Below, piece by piece: positions 28,471-35,973 of a stretch of 64,000 nt of DNA. Origin of the DNA: Caldinitratiruptor microaerophilus. Lineage in GTDB: Bacteria > Bacillota > Sulfobacillia > Symbiobacteriales > ZC4RG38. Location: the NCBI RefSeq assembly GCF_025999835.1, contig NZ_AP025628.1:930001-994000 (forward strand). The letters run 5' to 3'. Within the stretch, counting starts at the first letter, position 1. Each line of letters begins with the position of its first letter. The notes beneath the pieces are model-generated. The model saw only the letters and a list, made by a program, of their open reading frames with translations, did no database searches and was not told where the DNA came from. The translations under genes and the position numbers were made by a program.

Positions 28471-29063
28471 GACGGCACGCCGACTAGGGCCGCGAGTACC
28501 CTGCGGGCTTCCTCCCTTCCAGGTGCGGTCAACCTATACGATGCGGACGCTCCTTTCCCGGTAACGACAAAAAACTTAGTTCCCTTTAAGTTTGAAGCAA
28601 AGTTATTCTGATCGTAGCATGCGTGCTCTTTGCATAGCTCACGGAGTTCTTCGGCGCTCGCCGGCTGATCAGAGGTTAAGAAATCTTTGGTCAACAGATA
28701 GAGCAGACAGAGTTTGCGCTGCTGTTCGGCTTTCGATCCCTTCACCCCCGCCAGAATCTTAATTGCCCCATCGGAATCGAAATGCACTACACGCTCTAGC
28801 TGCTCCCTGGAAACCCCAAAATGCCGTTCGAGGGCTTCCTCCGTTTCCGTCTTAGCGGGGGTGGCGGCCGTCGGAGCTACTGTAGATTCCTCCGCGGCGG
28901 GGACTTCGTTAAATCGATCAAAGGTACCCTTCTTCGTAAGTACCATTTCAATCAAGTCGTGATACCGCTCTAACTGCTGAGCCACGAAGTCTGTCGGCCC
29001 ATGAAATTCGAAGGTGCCATCACGCAGGTTGATACGTGCCGTGGCTGCAGCCGCTTCAGACAT
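28467..29063 (-). CDS. hypothetical protein, partner of the HEPN-like protein
   Basis: A 198-residue protein, first gene of the pair. It has an N-terminal strand-helix unit (INLRDGTFEFHGPTDFVAQQL), a Pro/Ala/Thr-rich linker at about residues 55-80, and a C-terminal part that reads like a winged helix (KLCLLYLLTKDFL to YRLTAPGREEARRVL). I know no characterised homologue. ATG 29063 follows GAGGGGGGT on the minus strand. The GTGA overlap with the next gene implies coupled translation, as in toxin-antitoxin or two-component defence modules. Low GC relative to flanks indicates transfer. Confidence 0.65.
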   Translation of the reverse strand: MSEAAAATARINLRDGTFEFHGPTDFVAQQLERYHDLIEMVLTKKGTFDRFNEVPAAEESTVAPTAATPAKTETEEALERHFGVSREQLERVVHFDSDGAIKILAGVKGSKAEQQRKLCLLYLLTKDFLTSDQPASAEELRELCKEHACYDQNNFASNLKGTKFFVVTGKGASASYRLTAPGREEARRVLAALVGVPS

Positions 29064-29433
29064 GCAGCTTACCCCCCTCGCACATATCATTTTGCAAACT
29101 AACATTCGCCAGTGCTTGACCCAAATCCTTCAAGGCTTGCTGCAACAGTTTGTCACCTTAGCACCTGAGCCCGTCTGGTCTCTGTCAGTCTGCGCCGAGT
29201 CCCTATCGGGGGATGCTAGGATGAAGATAGCGGCGCTCGGCGTGACCATAAGGTTAAGATGAACTTGCGATGAAGGTCCATCGGTCGCTGACGTTGGTTT
29301 CATATCGGACTAGGTGAGAGGGCTCTGACCGAGAAGTCGCTTCTATTTCGGAGCAGTCCGTGTTGCTGGCCCGCGAAATCTTGGACTTTGTGCGGTCCGT
29401 GCTCGATAGGACTGGTACCGGGCATGCGATGAG
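29064..29433. other. intergenic, AT-richer, no gene seen
   Basis: No convincing reading frame. It must contain the leftward promoter for the HEPN-like pair, but no clear -35/-10 pair stood out. The rightward operator and promoter follow at 29434-29504. Confidence 0.4.
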
Positions 29434-29467
29434 TTGATAGATCGTATCAATAGATGCTATTGATACG
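29434..29467. promoter_or_regulatory. palindromic operator with three TTGATA half-sites
   Basis: CGTATCAATAG (29443-29453) and CTATTGATACG (29457-29467) form an 11-bp perfect palindrome around ATG. A further TTGATA at 29434-29439 makes an inverted pair with TATCAA at 29445-29450. The array abuts the -35 at 29475, the usual place for an activator or repressor dimer pair. The regulator is unknown. Confidence 0.65.
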
Positions 29468-29474
29468 TATTGGC

Positions 29475-29504
29475 TTGACAAAGGCATGGTCCGCCCGCCA
29501 TAAT
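29475..29504 (+). promoter_or_regulatory. sigma-A-type promoter under the palindromic operator
   Basis: TTGACA at 29475-29480 and CATAAT at 29499-29504 with 18-base spacing. The transcript would begin near 29511 with a GC-rich leader in which ATCCGCG (29516-29522) pairs with CGCGGAT (29562-29568), ending at AAGGAGG (29571-29577). Confidence 0.7.
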
Positions 29505-29586
29505 ACGGTAGCGTGATCCGCGGCGCGGGGGACCCGCCGGCGGGCGCAGATCCGGCGGATTCGCGGATGAAAGGAGGGTGAGCGAG

Positions 29587-29916
29587 GTGCAAGCGGTCGG
29601 CATCATCGGCGAGCGGAAAGCGATCACCGGCCTCACCACGGGGACCGGGACGGCGGTCACGCTCGTTCTTGGCGGGCGTCTTGGCGCGCGCCGTACCACC
29701 CTGCGCGGCGAGCCCCAGCCCCGTCCCACCTTCGACGTCCTCGTCTCGCCCACCATCCGCGGGACGCCCCAGTTCCGACGAGGGGGACCCGGTTCCCCGT
29801 CGGACTTCGGGATCCGGCTGGAGCCGTGGGCGGAAGCCCACGGCTCCAGTGTTTTCTCGGGCCGGATCGCCCGGGAGGCCGGCGGCCGGCCGGCGGTCAG
29901 GAGGGAATGGCCATGA
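29587..29916 (+). CDS. hypothetical small ORF behind a strong promoter
   Basis: A possible 109-residue product starting at GTG 29587, 9 bases after AAGGAGG. The first 35 residues (VQAVGIIGERKAITGLTTGT onward) look protein-like. The rest is Arg/Pro/Gly-rich and its DNA contains a perfect terminator hairpin at 29818-29857. Its stop overlaps the next small gene's ATG. Either a short true peptide ends up in this frame, or the transcript is a regulated leader or small RNA and the frame is open by GC bias. No family recognised. Confidence 0.35.
   Translation: MQAVGIIGERKAITGLTTGTGTAVTLVLGGRLGARRTTLRGEPQPRPTFDVLVSPTIRGTPQFRRGGPGSPSDFGIRLEPWAEAHGSSVFSGRIAREAGGRPAVRREWP
29818..29857 (+). terminator. 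strong intrinsic terminator
   Basis: CTGGAGCCGTGGGC (29818-29831), loop GGAA, GCCCACGGCTCCAG (29836-29849), a 14-bp perfect stem, then TGTTTTCT. It is the clearest Rho-independent terminator in the window and lies about 340 bases after the promoter at 29475, defining a short transcript. Confidence 0.75.
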
Positions 29917-30080
29917 TCCTGAGGATCGGTTTCCTGGAGATCAACCTGAGCGTGCAGATTCAACCGCGGCAGGCCGTGGCGGATCCCCGCCGGGTGCCGG
30001 GGCATCCGGACCGGTACGTGGAGGCGCTGCGCGAAGAGATCCTGCGGATCCTGCGGTACGAGCCGCCGCCGAGGCCGTGA
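29913..30080 (+). CDS. small hypothetical protein
   Basis: A 55-residue frame with ATG 29913 seven bases after AGGAGGGA. It begins ILRIGFLEINLSVQIQP and ends with a basic helix ALREEILRILRYEPPPRP. No family recognised. The good ribosome site and its position after a terminator suggest it could be made when the terminator is read through. Confidence 0.5.
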   Translation: MILRIGFLEINLSVQIQPRQAVADPRRVPGHPDRYVEALREEILRILRYEPPPRP

Positions 30081-30198
30081 TGCGCGCCGGCAGGAAGTTA
30101 CGCAGGCAACGCCGGGAGGCGCTGGCAGGGGTCTCCCGGCATCTCGTTCCCTTGTCTTGCAGACGGGGTGGCGGCGGGAGTCGGTCGTCCGGGACAGT
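30081..30198. other. start of a roughly 480-base gene-free interval
   Basis: The interval 30081-30563 has no supportable gene. It holds the five-palindrome cluster and a separate 9-bp hairpin, listed next. Confidence 0.4.
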
Positions 30199-30367
30199 GT
30201 GCAGTTCCTGCACGGTACCCAGGGTGCAGTTTCTGCCTCTTGAGGGGCCGTGGCAGGCGGTAGCGGTGCAGAAAGTGCACCTTGACCCTGGGTCTTGTGG
30301 TACAGGAGCGGTCTCGCGGGGCTCAAGCCGCAGTTTCTGCCCCCCACGTGGGGTGCAGAACCTGCAC
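30199..30367. repeat. cluster of five GTGCAG-N3-CTGCAC palindromes
   Basis: Copies start at 30199 (GTGCAGTTCCTGCAC), 30224 (GTGCAGTTTCTGCCT), 30266 (GTGCAGAAAGTGCAC), 30328 (CCGCAGTTTCTGCCC) and 30353 (GTGCAGAACCTGCAC). Two are perfect 6-3-6 palindromes and three are variants. The first two and the last two are both spaced 25 bases, the middle gaps are 42 and 62. Such iteration fits cooperative binding of a dimeric regulator or a partition/replication-type site. No binding family is identified. Confidence 0.7.
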
Positions 30368-30388
30368 GGCGTCCCGCATGGCGGCAGC

Positions 30389-30409
30389 CGGTTCCGCCAA
30401 GCGGAACCG
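30389..30409. repeat. 9-bp inverted repeat with 3-base centre
   Basis: CGGTTCCGC (30389-30397), CAA, GCGGAACCG (30401-30409). It is perfect and has the same 3-base centre as the nearby palindromes but a different sequence. Could be an operator or an RNA hairpin in the leader of the RmlD-like gene. Confidence 0.45.
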
Positions 30410-30563
30410 AGGCGGGCGGCCCCACGCCAGGTGCCGTGCCGGGCGCCGAGGCCGGCCCGGTGCCGGTGCAGCCAGCGGCGCCGCACGGCCGGCCCGGAAG
30501 GATCCCCACCCGTCCGGGGCGAAGGCGTGAAGGGCCCATCATTCCCACATGCACAGGTGAACC

Positions 30564-31442
30564 ATGCGCATTCTTGTGACCGGCGCCGGCGGGATGCTCG
30601 GGCAGGACCTGGTGCGGGCGCTGCGGGAGCGGGGGCACGAGGTGGTGCCCCTCGCCCGGGCGGACCTCGACGTGACCGACCTCGGCGCCGTGCGGGCGGC
30701 CGTGCGGACCCTGCGGCCGCACGTGGTGGCGAACTGCGCGGCCTGGACCCGGGTCGACGACGCCGAGTCGCACCCCGACGCCGCTTTCCGGGTGAACGCG
30801 CTCGGCCCGCGCAACCTGGCGGTCGCCTGCCACGAGGCGGGCGCGGCGCTCCTGCACATCAGCACGGACTACGTCTTCGACGGCCGGAAGGGCGCGCCGT
30901 ACCGGGAGTTCGACCCGCCCGCCCCCCTGGGCGTGTACGGGGCTTCCAAGCGCGCGGGGGAGGAACTCGTGCGGGGCCTGTGCCCGAAGCACTGGATCGT
31001 CCGCACGCAGTGGCTCTACGGCGCCGGGGGGCCGAACTTCGTCCGGACGATCCTCCGCCTCGCCCGGGAGCGGCTGGAGGCCGCAGGGGCGGGAGAGGCG
31101 CCGGATCCGCTGGCCGTCGTCGACGACCAGGTGGGCTCGCCCACGTACACCCGGGACCTGGCCCAGGCCCTGGCGGACCTGGTGACCTCGCCGGCCTACG
31201 GCACGTACCACCTGACGAACCAGGGCGCGTGCACCTGGCATGAGTTCGCCCGGACGATCCTGACCCTGGCCGGCCTCGACCGCGTGAAGGTCCGCCCCGT
31301 CGCCACGGCGGAGTTGGGCCGGCCGGCCCCCCGGCCGGCCTACTCGGTCCTGGATAACCATCTCTGGCGGGTGGAGGGCCGGGCGCCGCTGCGGCCGTGG
31401 GCGGAGGCGCTGGCGGCTTTCCTCCGCGAGGGGCAGGCCTGA
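30564..31442 (+). CDS. dTDP-4-dehydrorhamnose reductase-like protein
   Basis: A 292-residue extended SDR of the RmlD family, which performs the last step of dTDP-L-rhamnose synthesis. The nucleotide loop is VTGAGGMLGQDL, STDYVFDG marks the family, and the catalytic Tyr-Lys pair is in YGASKRAGEE. No other rhamnose gene lies nearby, so a role in another sugar-nucleotide or nucleoside pathway is also possible. ATG 30564 has AGGTGA upstream. Confidence 0.85.
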   Translation: MRILVTGAGGMLGQDLVRALRERGHEVVPLARADLDVTDLGAVRAAVRTLRPHVVANCAAWTRVDDAESHPDAAFRVNALGPRNLAVACHEAGAALLHISTDYVFDGRKGAPYREFDPPAPLGVYGASKRAGEELVRGLCPKHWIVRTQWLYGAGGPNFVRTILRLARERLEAAGAGEAPDPLAVVDDQVGSPTYTRDLAQALADLVTSPAYGTYHLTNQGACTWHEFARTILTLAGLDRVKVRPVATAELGRPAPRPAYSVLDNHLWRVEGRAPLRPWAEALAAFLREGQA

Positions 31443-31459
31443 ACGTCCCCGGGGGCGGC

Positions 31460-32176
31460 CTAGAGCCCCAGGAACAGGTCGCCGGCAGGCCGCGCGCCGT
31501 CCGGTAGCCCCGGGCCGGCGCCGAGCTGGTAGGTCTCGTACCGGAACGCCCAGCGGGAGGCGCGGCGGTCGGCGAAGAAGATGCGGTCGATGCTCAGGTG
31601 CTGCGTGCGGTGGGCGCGCAGCGCCTCTTCCTTTCGCGTCGCGAAGGCCCGGATGTCGACGAGGAAGTCCACGTCCGGATGCCGGCGCGGATCGGCCATG
31701 GCCCAGGGGGGCGTCGGGGTGGTGTACAGGAGGCGCACCTCGCCGAGGCCCCCGGCCCGTGCCCGGTCGACCGCCCGCCGGGTGAGGGCGCTGATGGCCA
31801 CGTGGTCGGGGTGGCCGTTCGAGCCGGTGGGGTCGAACGTGACCACGACCTGCGGGCGGTGGCGGAGGAGGAGCCCGGCCAGGCGGCCGGCGGCCTCGTC
31901 GGGGTCGGCGTCGCCCAGGCGGCGGTCGATGTAACCCAGGAAGTGGACCTCGGCGATCCCCAGGATGGCGGCCGCCCGCCGGAGCTCCTGCTCGCGGACG
32001 GCAGGCAGCTCGTCGCGCGTGCAGATCGGGGGGTCGCCGGGCTTGCCGGCCTCGCCCCGGGTGGCGGTGCTGAGGACGACCTTCACCCCCGCCTCGGCGT
32101 AGCGGGCCGCCGTGCCGGCGGTGAGGAACGACTCGTCGTCCGGGTGAGCGAAGCTCAGGAACAGGCAGCGATCCAC
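31460..32176 (-). CDS. PIG-L family deacetylase
   Basis: A 238-residue zinc deacetylase of the LmbE/PIG-L/BshB family. The metal motif is AHPDDE (residues 10-15) and the second histidine set is in NGHPDHVAIS. Relatives deacetylate GlcNAc-inositol, GlcNAc-malate in bacillithiol synthesis, or sugar antibiotics. Bacillithiol partners are not in the window. The GTG at 32176 gives a normal N-terminus with GAGGTG upstream; the open frame extends further but the added residues are not family-like. Confidence 0.85.
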   Translation of the reverse strand: MDRCLFLSFAHPDDESFLTAGTAARYAEAGVKVVLSTATRGEAGKPGDPPICTRDELPAVREQELRRAAAILGIAEVHFLGYIDRRLGDADPDEAAGRLAGLLLRHRPQVVVTFDPTGSNGHPDHVAISALTRRAVDRARAGGLGEVRLLYTTPTPPWAMADPRRHPDVDFLVDIRAFATRKEEALRAHRTQHLSIDRIFFADRRASRWAFRYETYQLGAGPGLPDGARPAGDLFLGL

Positions 32177-32359
32177 CGGACTCTGGTCACCTCGTCCCCG
32201 GGTATTCGAACCGCGCCCGCCCGGGTCCTCCTGGGCCCGCCGGACGGCCGGGAGCACGCACGAGCCCGGGGGGAGCGGCCCGTGGCCCGGGCCACCCGTG
32301 CCGGGGCCCGCATGAGCCTGACCACCGCCGCCGGGTCGTGCGGGAACCGGCCGTCACGT

Positions 32360-32614
32360 TCACGCCGGCGGCAGGATCAGCCGGATGGTGGGAACGCCGG
32401 CCCCGGAGATGTCCACCCGGTCGACGTTCGCACCGGGCACGATCAGGCCGGAGAGGCCGGCGATCAGGGCGATCAGCCGGGCGGGTCCGGTCACGGGCTG
32501 GGTCGAGGGGGTGAAGTTGATCTCGACCCGGCCCCGCTCCACCCGCACCATGCTGATCGTCAGGTTCCCCAGGATCCCGAGCAGTGCGACCAGCAGGCGG
32601 TCCAGTTCAGGCAA
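32360..32614 (-). CDS. small hypothetical protein
   Basis: An 84-residue protein from TTG 32614, with GGGGAGGCG about 8 bases upstream on the minus strand. It has a hydrophobic amphipathic start (LDRLLVALLGILGNLTISMV), a strand GRVEINFTP and a second hydrophobic part ARLIALIAGLSGLIVPGANVD. No family recognised. Even composition and the good ribosome site support a real gene. Confidence 0.55.
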   Translation of the reverse strand: MPELDRLLVALLGILGNLTISMVRVERGRVEINFTPSTQPVTGPARLIALIAGLSGLIVPGANVDRVDISGAGVPTIRLILPPA

Positions 32615-32650
32615 CGGGATCGCCTCCCCGTGACGTTTCCTCTGTTTATG

Positions 32651-33499
32651 TTACGTGCCGTTCCCCTCGGCGGTGCGGGGGCGGGCCGGGTGTCGCACCC
32701 CGTCCTCGGTGACGAGCGCCGTGACGAGGTGCGCCGGCACCCGCTCGAAGAGCGGATTCCAGCAGGCGACGCCGGGGGGCGGCTGCAGTTCGGCCGGATC
32801 GCCGTCCTCACCGGGCGGCCCTGCGGCGCCTGCGTCCTCCGGCCAGAACTTGAGGGTTTCGGCGCAGACGTAGAGCGGCACGCCGGCCGTCCGCGCCGCC
32901 AGCGCGAGGAGGTGGGTACCCACCTTGTTGACCACGGACCCGTCGGGGAGGACCGCATCGGCGCCCACGAGGGCCAGGCTGGTCCGGGTCGCCGCCACCG
33001 CCAGCGCCGCGTCCGGGACCAGCGTGACCGGCACGCCGGCGTCCCTGAGGTCGGCCGCCATGTCCCTGCCCTCCCCGAGCGGCCAGCCGGTCGTGACCCA
33101 GGCCGACGGGCGCCTTCCCTGCGCCACCGCCTCGCGGAGCACGGCCAGGACGGCCCGCGAGCGGCTGTGGACCAGGACCCGGGCCCCTTCCGGGATGAGG
33201 GCGGCGCCGTGCCGGGCCAGCTCGGGGAGGGCCTCGCGAGCCCGCCGCAGGTAGTCCGCCAGCGCGCCGGGCGGATCCGGACTCCTCGCCGCCGCGACTG
33301 CACGGTGTACGGTCGCCATGGCCGGCTTGAGGCGCAGGGCCTCCTCGCAGGCCGCTCCCAGGTCTCCCTCCTCCTGAATGCACGCCAGCAGGGCCTCCGC
33401 CACACGGGCCCCGATGTCCCCCGCCCCGGCCGTGGCGAAGAACGCAGGGTCGTCGAGAAGGCGTCGCCATCGCAAGGCCATTCCCTCCGCCATCGACAT
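32651..33499 (-). CDS. eIF2B/MtnA-like sugar-phosphate isomerase family protein
   Basis: A 282-residue protein of the eIF2B alpha/methylthioribose-1-phosphate isomerase superfamily. Supporting segments are RVLVHSRSRAVLAVLREA, ADAVLPDGSVVNKVGTHLLAL and the C-terminal PLFERVPAHLVTALVTEDG. The Gly-rich catalytic Cys/Asp pattern of true MtnA is not obvious, and it is shorter than MtnA, so ribose-1,5-bisphosphate-isomerase-like activity is equally possible. Start choice is uncertain: ATG 33499, ATG 33481 or TTG 33475, the last with the best-spaced GGAGGG. Confidence 0.7.
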   Translation of the reverse strand: MSMAEGMALRWRRLLDDPAFFATAGAGDIGARVAEALLACIQEEGDLGAACEEALRLKPAMATVHRAVAAARSPDPPGALADYLRRAREALPELARHGAALIPEGARVLVHSRSRAVLAVLREAVAQGRRPSAWVTTGWPLGEGRDMAADLRDAGVPVTLVPDAALAVAATRTSLALVGADAVLPDGSVVNKVGTHLLALAARTAGVPLYVCAETLKFWPEDAGAAGPPGEDGDPAELQPPPGVACWNPLFERVPAHLVTALVTEDGVRHPARPRTAEGNGT

Positions 33500-33621
33500 T
33501 TTTTGCCTGCAACATAGGGACATCGAAGCGATTTGGGTGTAAAATAGATGCAGGTTGCCTGGGCTCAGGCATTCCTGGCGCTCGGTTCCATGTCACGAGG
33601 CGCAAGGGGTTGGAGCACCGG

Positions 33622-35940
33622 ATGAAGCGCCTGATCCTGGGATTCGTCCTCTCCCTGGCGATGGCCTCCACTGCCGCGGCCCACACCGTGTATCCCCGGG
33701 ACCCCGAGGGGCTGAACGTGCGGAGCGGCCCGGGAACCGGGTATCCCGTCGTGTCGACGCTGGCGCAGGGGCAGGGGGCCGCGTTCCTCGAGCGGCAGGG
33801 GAAGTGGTACCGGGTCCGCCTGCCGGACGGAAAAGAGGGCTGGACCGCCTCCTGGGTGGCCAGGCTGCGGTACGATCCGCCGGCCGCCGGTCGGGTGACG
33901 GCGGACGTCCTCAATGTCCGCGCCGGCCCCGGCGTCCAGTTTCCGATCGTCGGGACGGTGACCCGGGGTCAGGTGCTGGAGGTCCGGGAGATCGCCGGCG
34001 ACTGGTGGCAGGTCGCGCCCACCGGCGGTCGGGTCGGGTGGGTGAGCGGCGCGTACATGGAGGAGGTCACCCCGGCCTCGCCGGAGCCCGCCCCCTCGCA
34101 ACCGCCCGAGCCCCAGCCGGAGCCGGGCGCGCCCTCCCCGGAGGCGCCACTGCCCCCCGTTCAGAGCGAGATGCCCGAATGGCTGCGAACCGGGGACGTG
34201 ACGGATCCGCCATCTTCGGTGTCCGCTTCCGAACCGGCCGCACCGGGGTCCGCACCCGGGACGCCGGCCGGCCCCGACCCAGCCACCTACCGCCTCCCGT
34301 CCGAACGGGAAGACGGGCGGGCCGGACCGCCGAAGCAGGTGTCGCTGGCGGCAGCCGAAGCGCCGCTGCGGACGGGACGCAGCCCGAGGTACCCGGCGGT
34401 GGACCGCGTCCGGGCGGGCGAGCCTCTCACCTATGTGGCCGCCAGCGAGGGATGGGTCCGGGTCCTCTCGCCCCGGGGGATGGAGGGCTGGGTGCCCGGC
34501 CCCCTCGTGAACCTGGAGGACCCGGGGCAGGATCCGCTGCGCGGTCCGATCTACCGGCTTTCCGAGAACCTGTGGTCGATCGCCCGGCCGGAGGTGCGGG
34601 AGGTCCGGCCGGCCGACGGCCTGCGCCTGCGCGCGGGTCCGGACCTCTCCGCCCGGGTGCTGGACGTCCTGCCGAAGGGGACCCGTGCACTCGTCCTCGC
34701 GCGGCAGGGGGAGTGGCTCCAGGTCCGGCTTCCGGGCGGCCCCGTCGGGTGGGTGGCCGGCTCCTACACGCGCCCGGTGGGCACCGGGGCGGGCCGGGTG
34801 ACGTCGGCCGTGCTGGAGCTGGTCCAGGCGGGCGTCTTCCGGCTCGAGGTCGCCGGCGACCTCCGCGGCGCGAAGGTGGACGAGACTGACCGGGGCCTCG
34901 CCGTGGCGGTGCCGGATCCCCGCTCGGGTGCCGCCCACCTGCCGGTGGTGACCGGGCCCGTGCGAGCCCTCGAGATGGGCCCCGCCGGCGTCACGCTGGA
35001 GTGGCGCAGCCCGTCGTTCTGGCGGGTGGAGGAGTCCTCGGCCAGCCGGCTTGTCGTGGAGGTACGCCCGGCCGTCACGGCGGTCGAGCGACGCGATGGG
35101 GATCCGGAGTCGTGGCGGGTGGAGGTCCGGGGGCAGGTCCAGCCCGATGCGGCCTACGTGGACGGGTCGATCGTGATCTCCCTGCCAGGTGCCGTCCTCC
35201 AGGCCGGCCGCCTGCCGCGCGGGGTGGAGACGCGCCCGGGGCCGGACGGCCTCGAGCTCCGCATCCCGACGGACCGGGCCTTCGCGCTGCGGCCGGATGA
35301 GAGCGGTTTCACGGTGCTGCTCTACCGGCCCGGGCTCGCGGGCAAGCGCATCGTCATCGACCCCGGCCACGGCGGCGACGACCCGGGGGCGCAGAACCGG
35401 GCCCTGGGGGTCGAGGAGAAGGCGGTGAACCTGGCCATCGCCACCTACCTGCAGGCGGTGCTCTCCTCCCGGGGTGCAGAGGTGTACATGACCCGGACGC
35501 AGGACGCCGCCGTGCTCCCTCCGGACCTCCGGGCCCGGGTCGGCGAGGGGGAGAAGGAGCGGGCCGAGCTCGACTACCGCACGTTCGTGGCGAACGCGCT
35601 GGGGGCCGACCTCTTCCTGTCCGTCCACGCCAACGCCGGCGGCGCCCTGCAGGGGACGGAGACGTACTGGTCCGCGCAGAACTACAACGCCGGCCGCAGC
35701 CGCCGGCTGGCGGCGCTCGTCCAGGAGGAGCTGGTCCGTGAGCTGGGCCGCCCCGACCGGGGGGTGAAGGAGGCCCTCTTCTACGTGATCCGGTACAGCC
35801 ACGCTCCCTCCGCCCTCGCCGAGGTGGCGTTCGTGAGCGACCCCACGGAGGCCCAGCTTCTCCGGGACCCGGCTTTCCAGCAGCGGGCGGCGGCGGCGCT
35901 CGCCCGGGCGGTGGAGCGGTTCTTCGAGGGGCCCGGCTGA
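33622..35940 (+). CDS. N-acetylmuramoyl-L-alanine amidase with SH3b repeats and AMIN region
   Basis: A 772-residue secreted cell-wall hydrolase cleaving the MurNAc-L-Ala bond. It has a signal peptide (MKRLILGFVLSLAMASTAAA), bacterial SH3 domains near residues 25-80, 90-137, 240-290 and 330-382 (NVRSGPGTGYPVV, NVRAGPGVQFPIV and LRLRAGPDLSARV are typical), a Pro-rich linker at about 150-220 and an AMIN-like strand region at about 390-560. The C-terminal Amidase_3 domain has zinc ligands in DPGHGG, VEEKAVN and SVHAN and a glutamate in LAEVAFVS. TAAAAT-like -10 TAAAAT lies at 33540-33545. A sporulation or germination wall role is possible. Confidence 0.9.
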   Translation: MKRLILGFVLSLAMASTAAAHTVYPRDPEGLNVRSGPGTGYPVVSTLAQGQGAAFLERQGKWYRVRLPDGKEGWTASWVARLRYDPPAAGRVTADVLNVRAGPGVQFPIVGTVTRGQVLEVREIAGDWWQVAPTGGRVGWVSGAYMEEVTPASPEPAPSQPPEPQPEPGAPSPEAPLPPVQSEMPEWLRTGDVTDPPSSVSASEPAAPGSAPGTPAGPDPATYRLPSEREDGRAGPPKQVSLAAAEAPLRTGRSPRYPAVDRVRAGEPLTYVAASEGWVRVLSPRGMEGWVPGPLVNLEDPGQDPLRGPIYRLSENLWSIARPEVREVRPADGLRLRAGPDLSARVLDVLPKGTRALVLARQGEWLQVRLPGGPVGWVAGSYTRPVGTGAGRVTSAVLELVQAGVFRLEVAGDLRGAKVDETDRGLAVAVPDPRSGAAHLPVVTGPVRALEMGPAGVTLEWRSPSFWRVEESSASRLVVEVRPAVTAVERRDGDPESWRVEVRGQVQPDAAYVDGSIVISLPGAVLQAGRLPRGVETRPGPDGLELRIPTDRAFALRPDESGFTVLLYRPGLAGKRIVIDPGHGGDDPGAQNRALGVEEKAVNLAIATYLQAVLSSRGAEVYMTRTQDAAVLPPDLRARVGEGEKERAELDYRTFVANALGADLFLSVHANAGGALQGTETYWSAQNYNAGRSRRLAALVQEELVRELGRPDRGVKEALFYVIRYSHAPSALAEVAFVSDPTEAQLLRDPAFQQRAAAALARAVERFFEGPG

Positions 35941-35954
35941 TGGCCGGGCCCCTC
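35926..35954. terminator. hairpin between convergent genes
   Basis: GAGGGGCCCGGC (35926-35937) and GCCGGGCCCCTC (35943-35954), a 12-bp perfect stem overlapping the amidase stop, between convergent genes. No T tract, so possibly a bidirectional pause or terminator. Confidence 0.5.
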
Positions 35955-35973
35955 TGTCGGTGGGTGCCCTCTG

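Noticed and set aside
30199-30367. possible CRISPR array
   Set aside because: The repeats are 15-bp palindromes at irregular spacing (25, 42, 62, 25), not direct repeats with equal spacers.
32190-32240. TTCGAACC string resembling a tRNA T-loop
   Set aside because: The flanking bases do not form a T-stem and no other tRNA arms are present.
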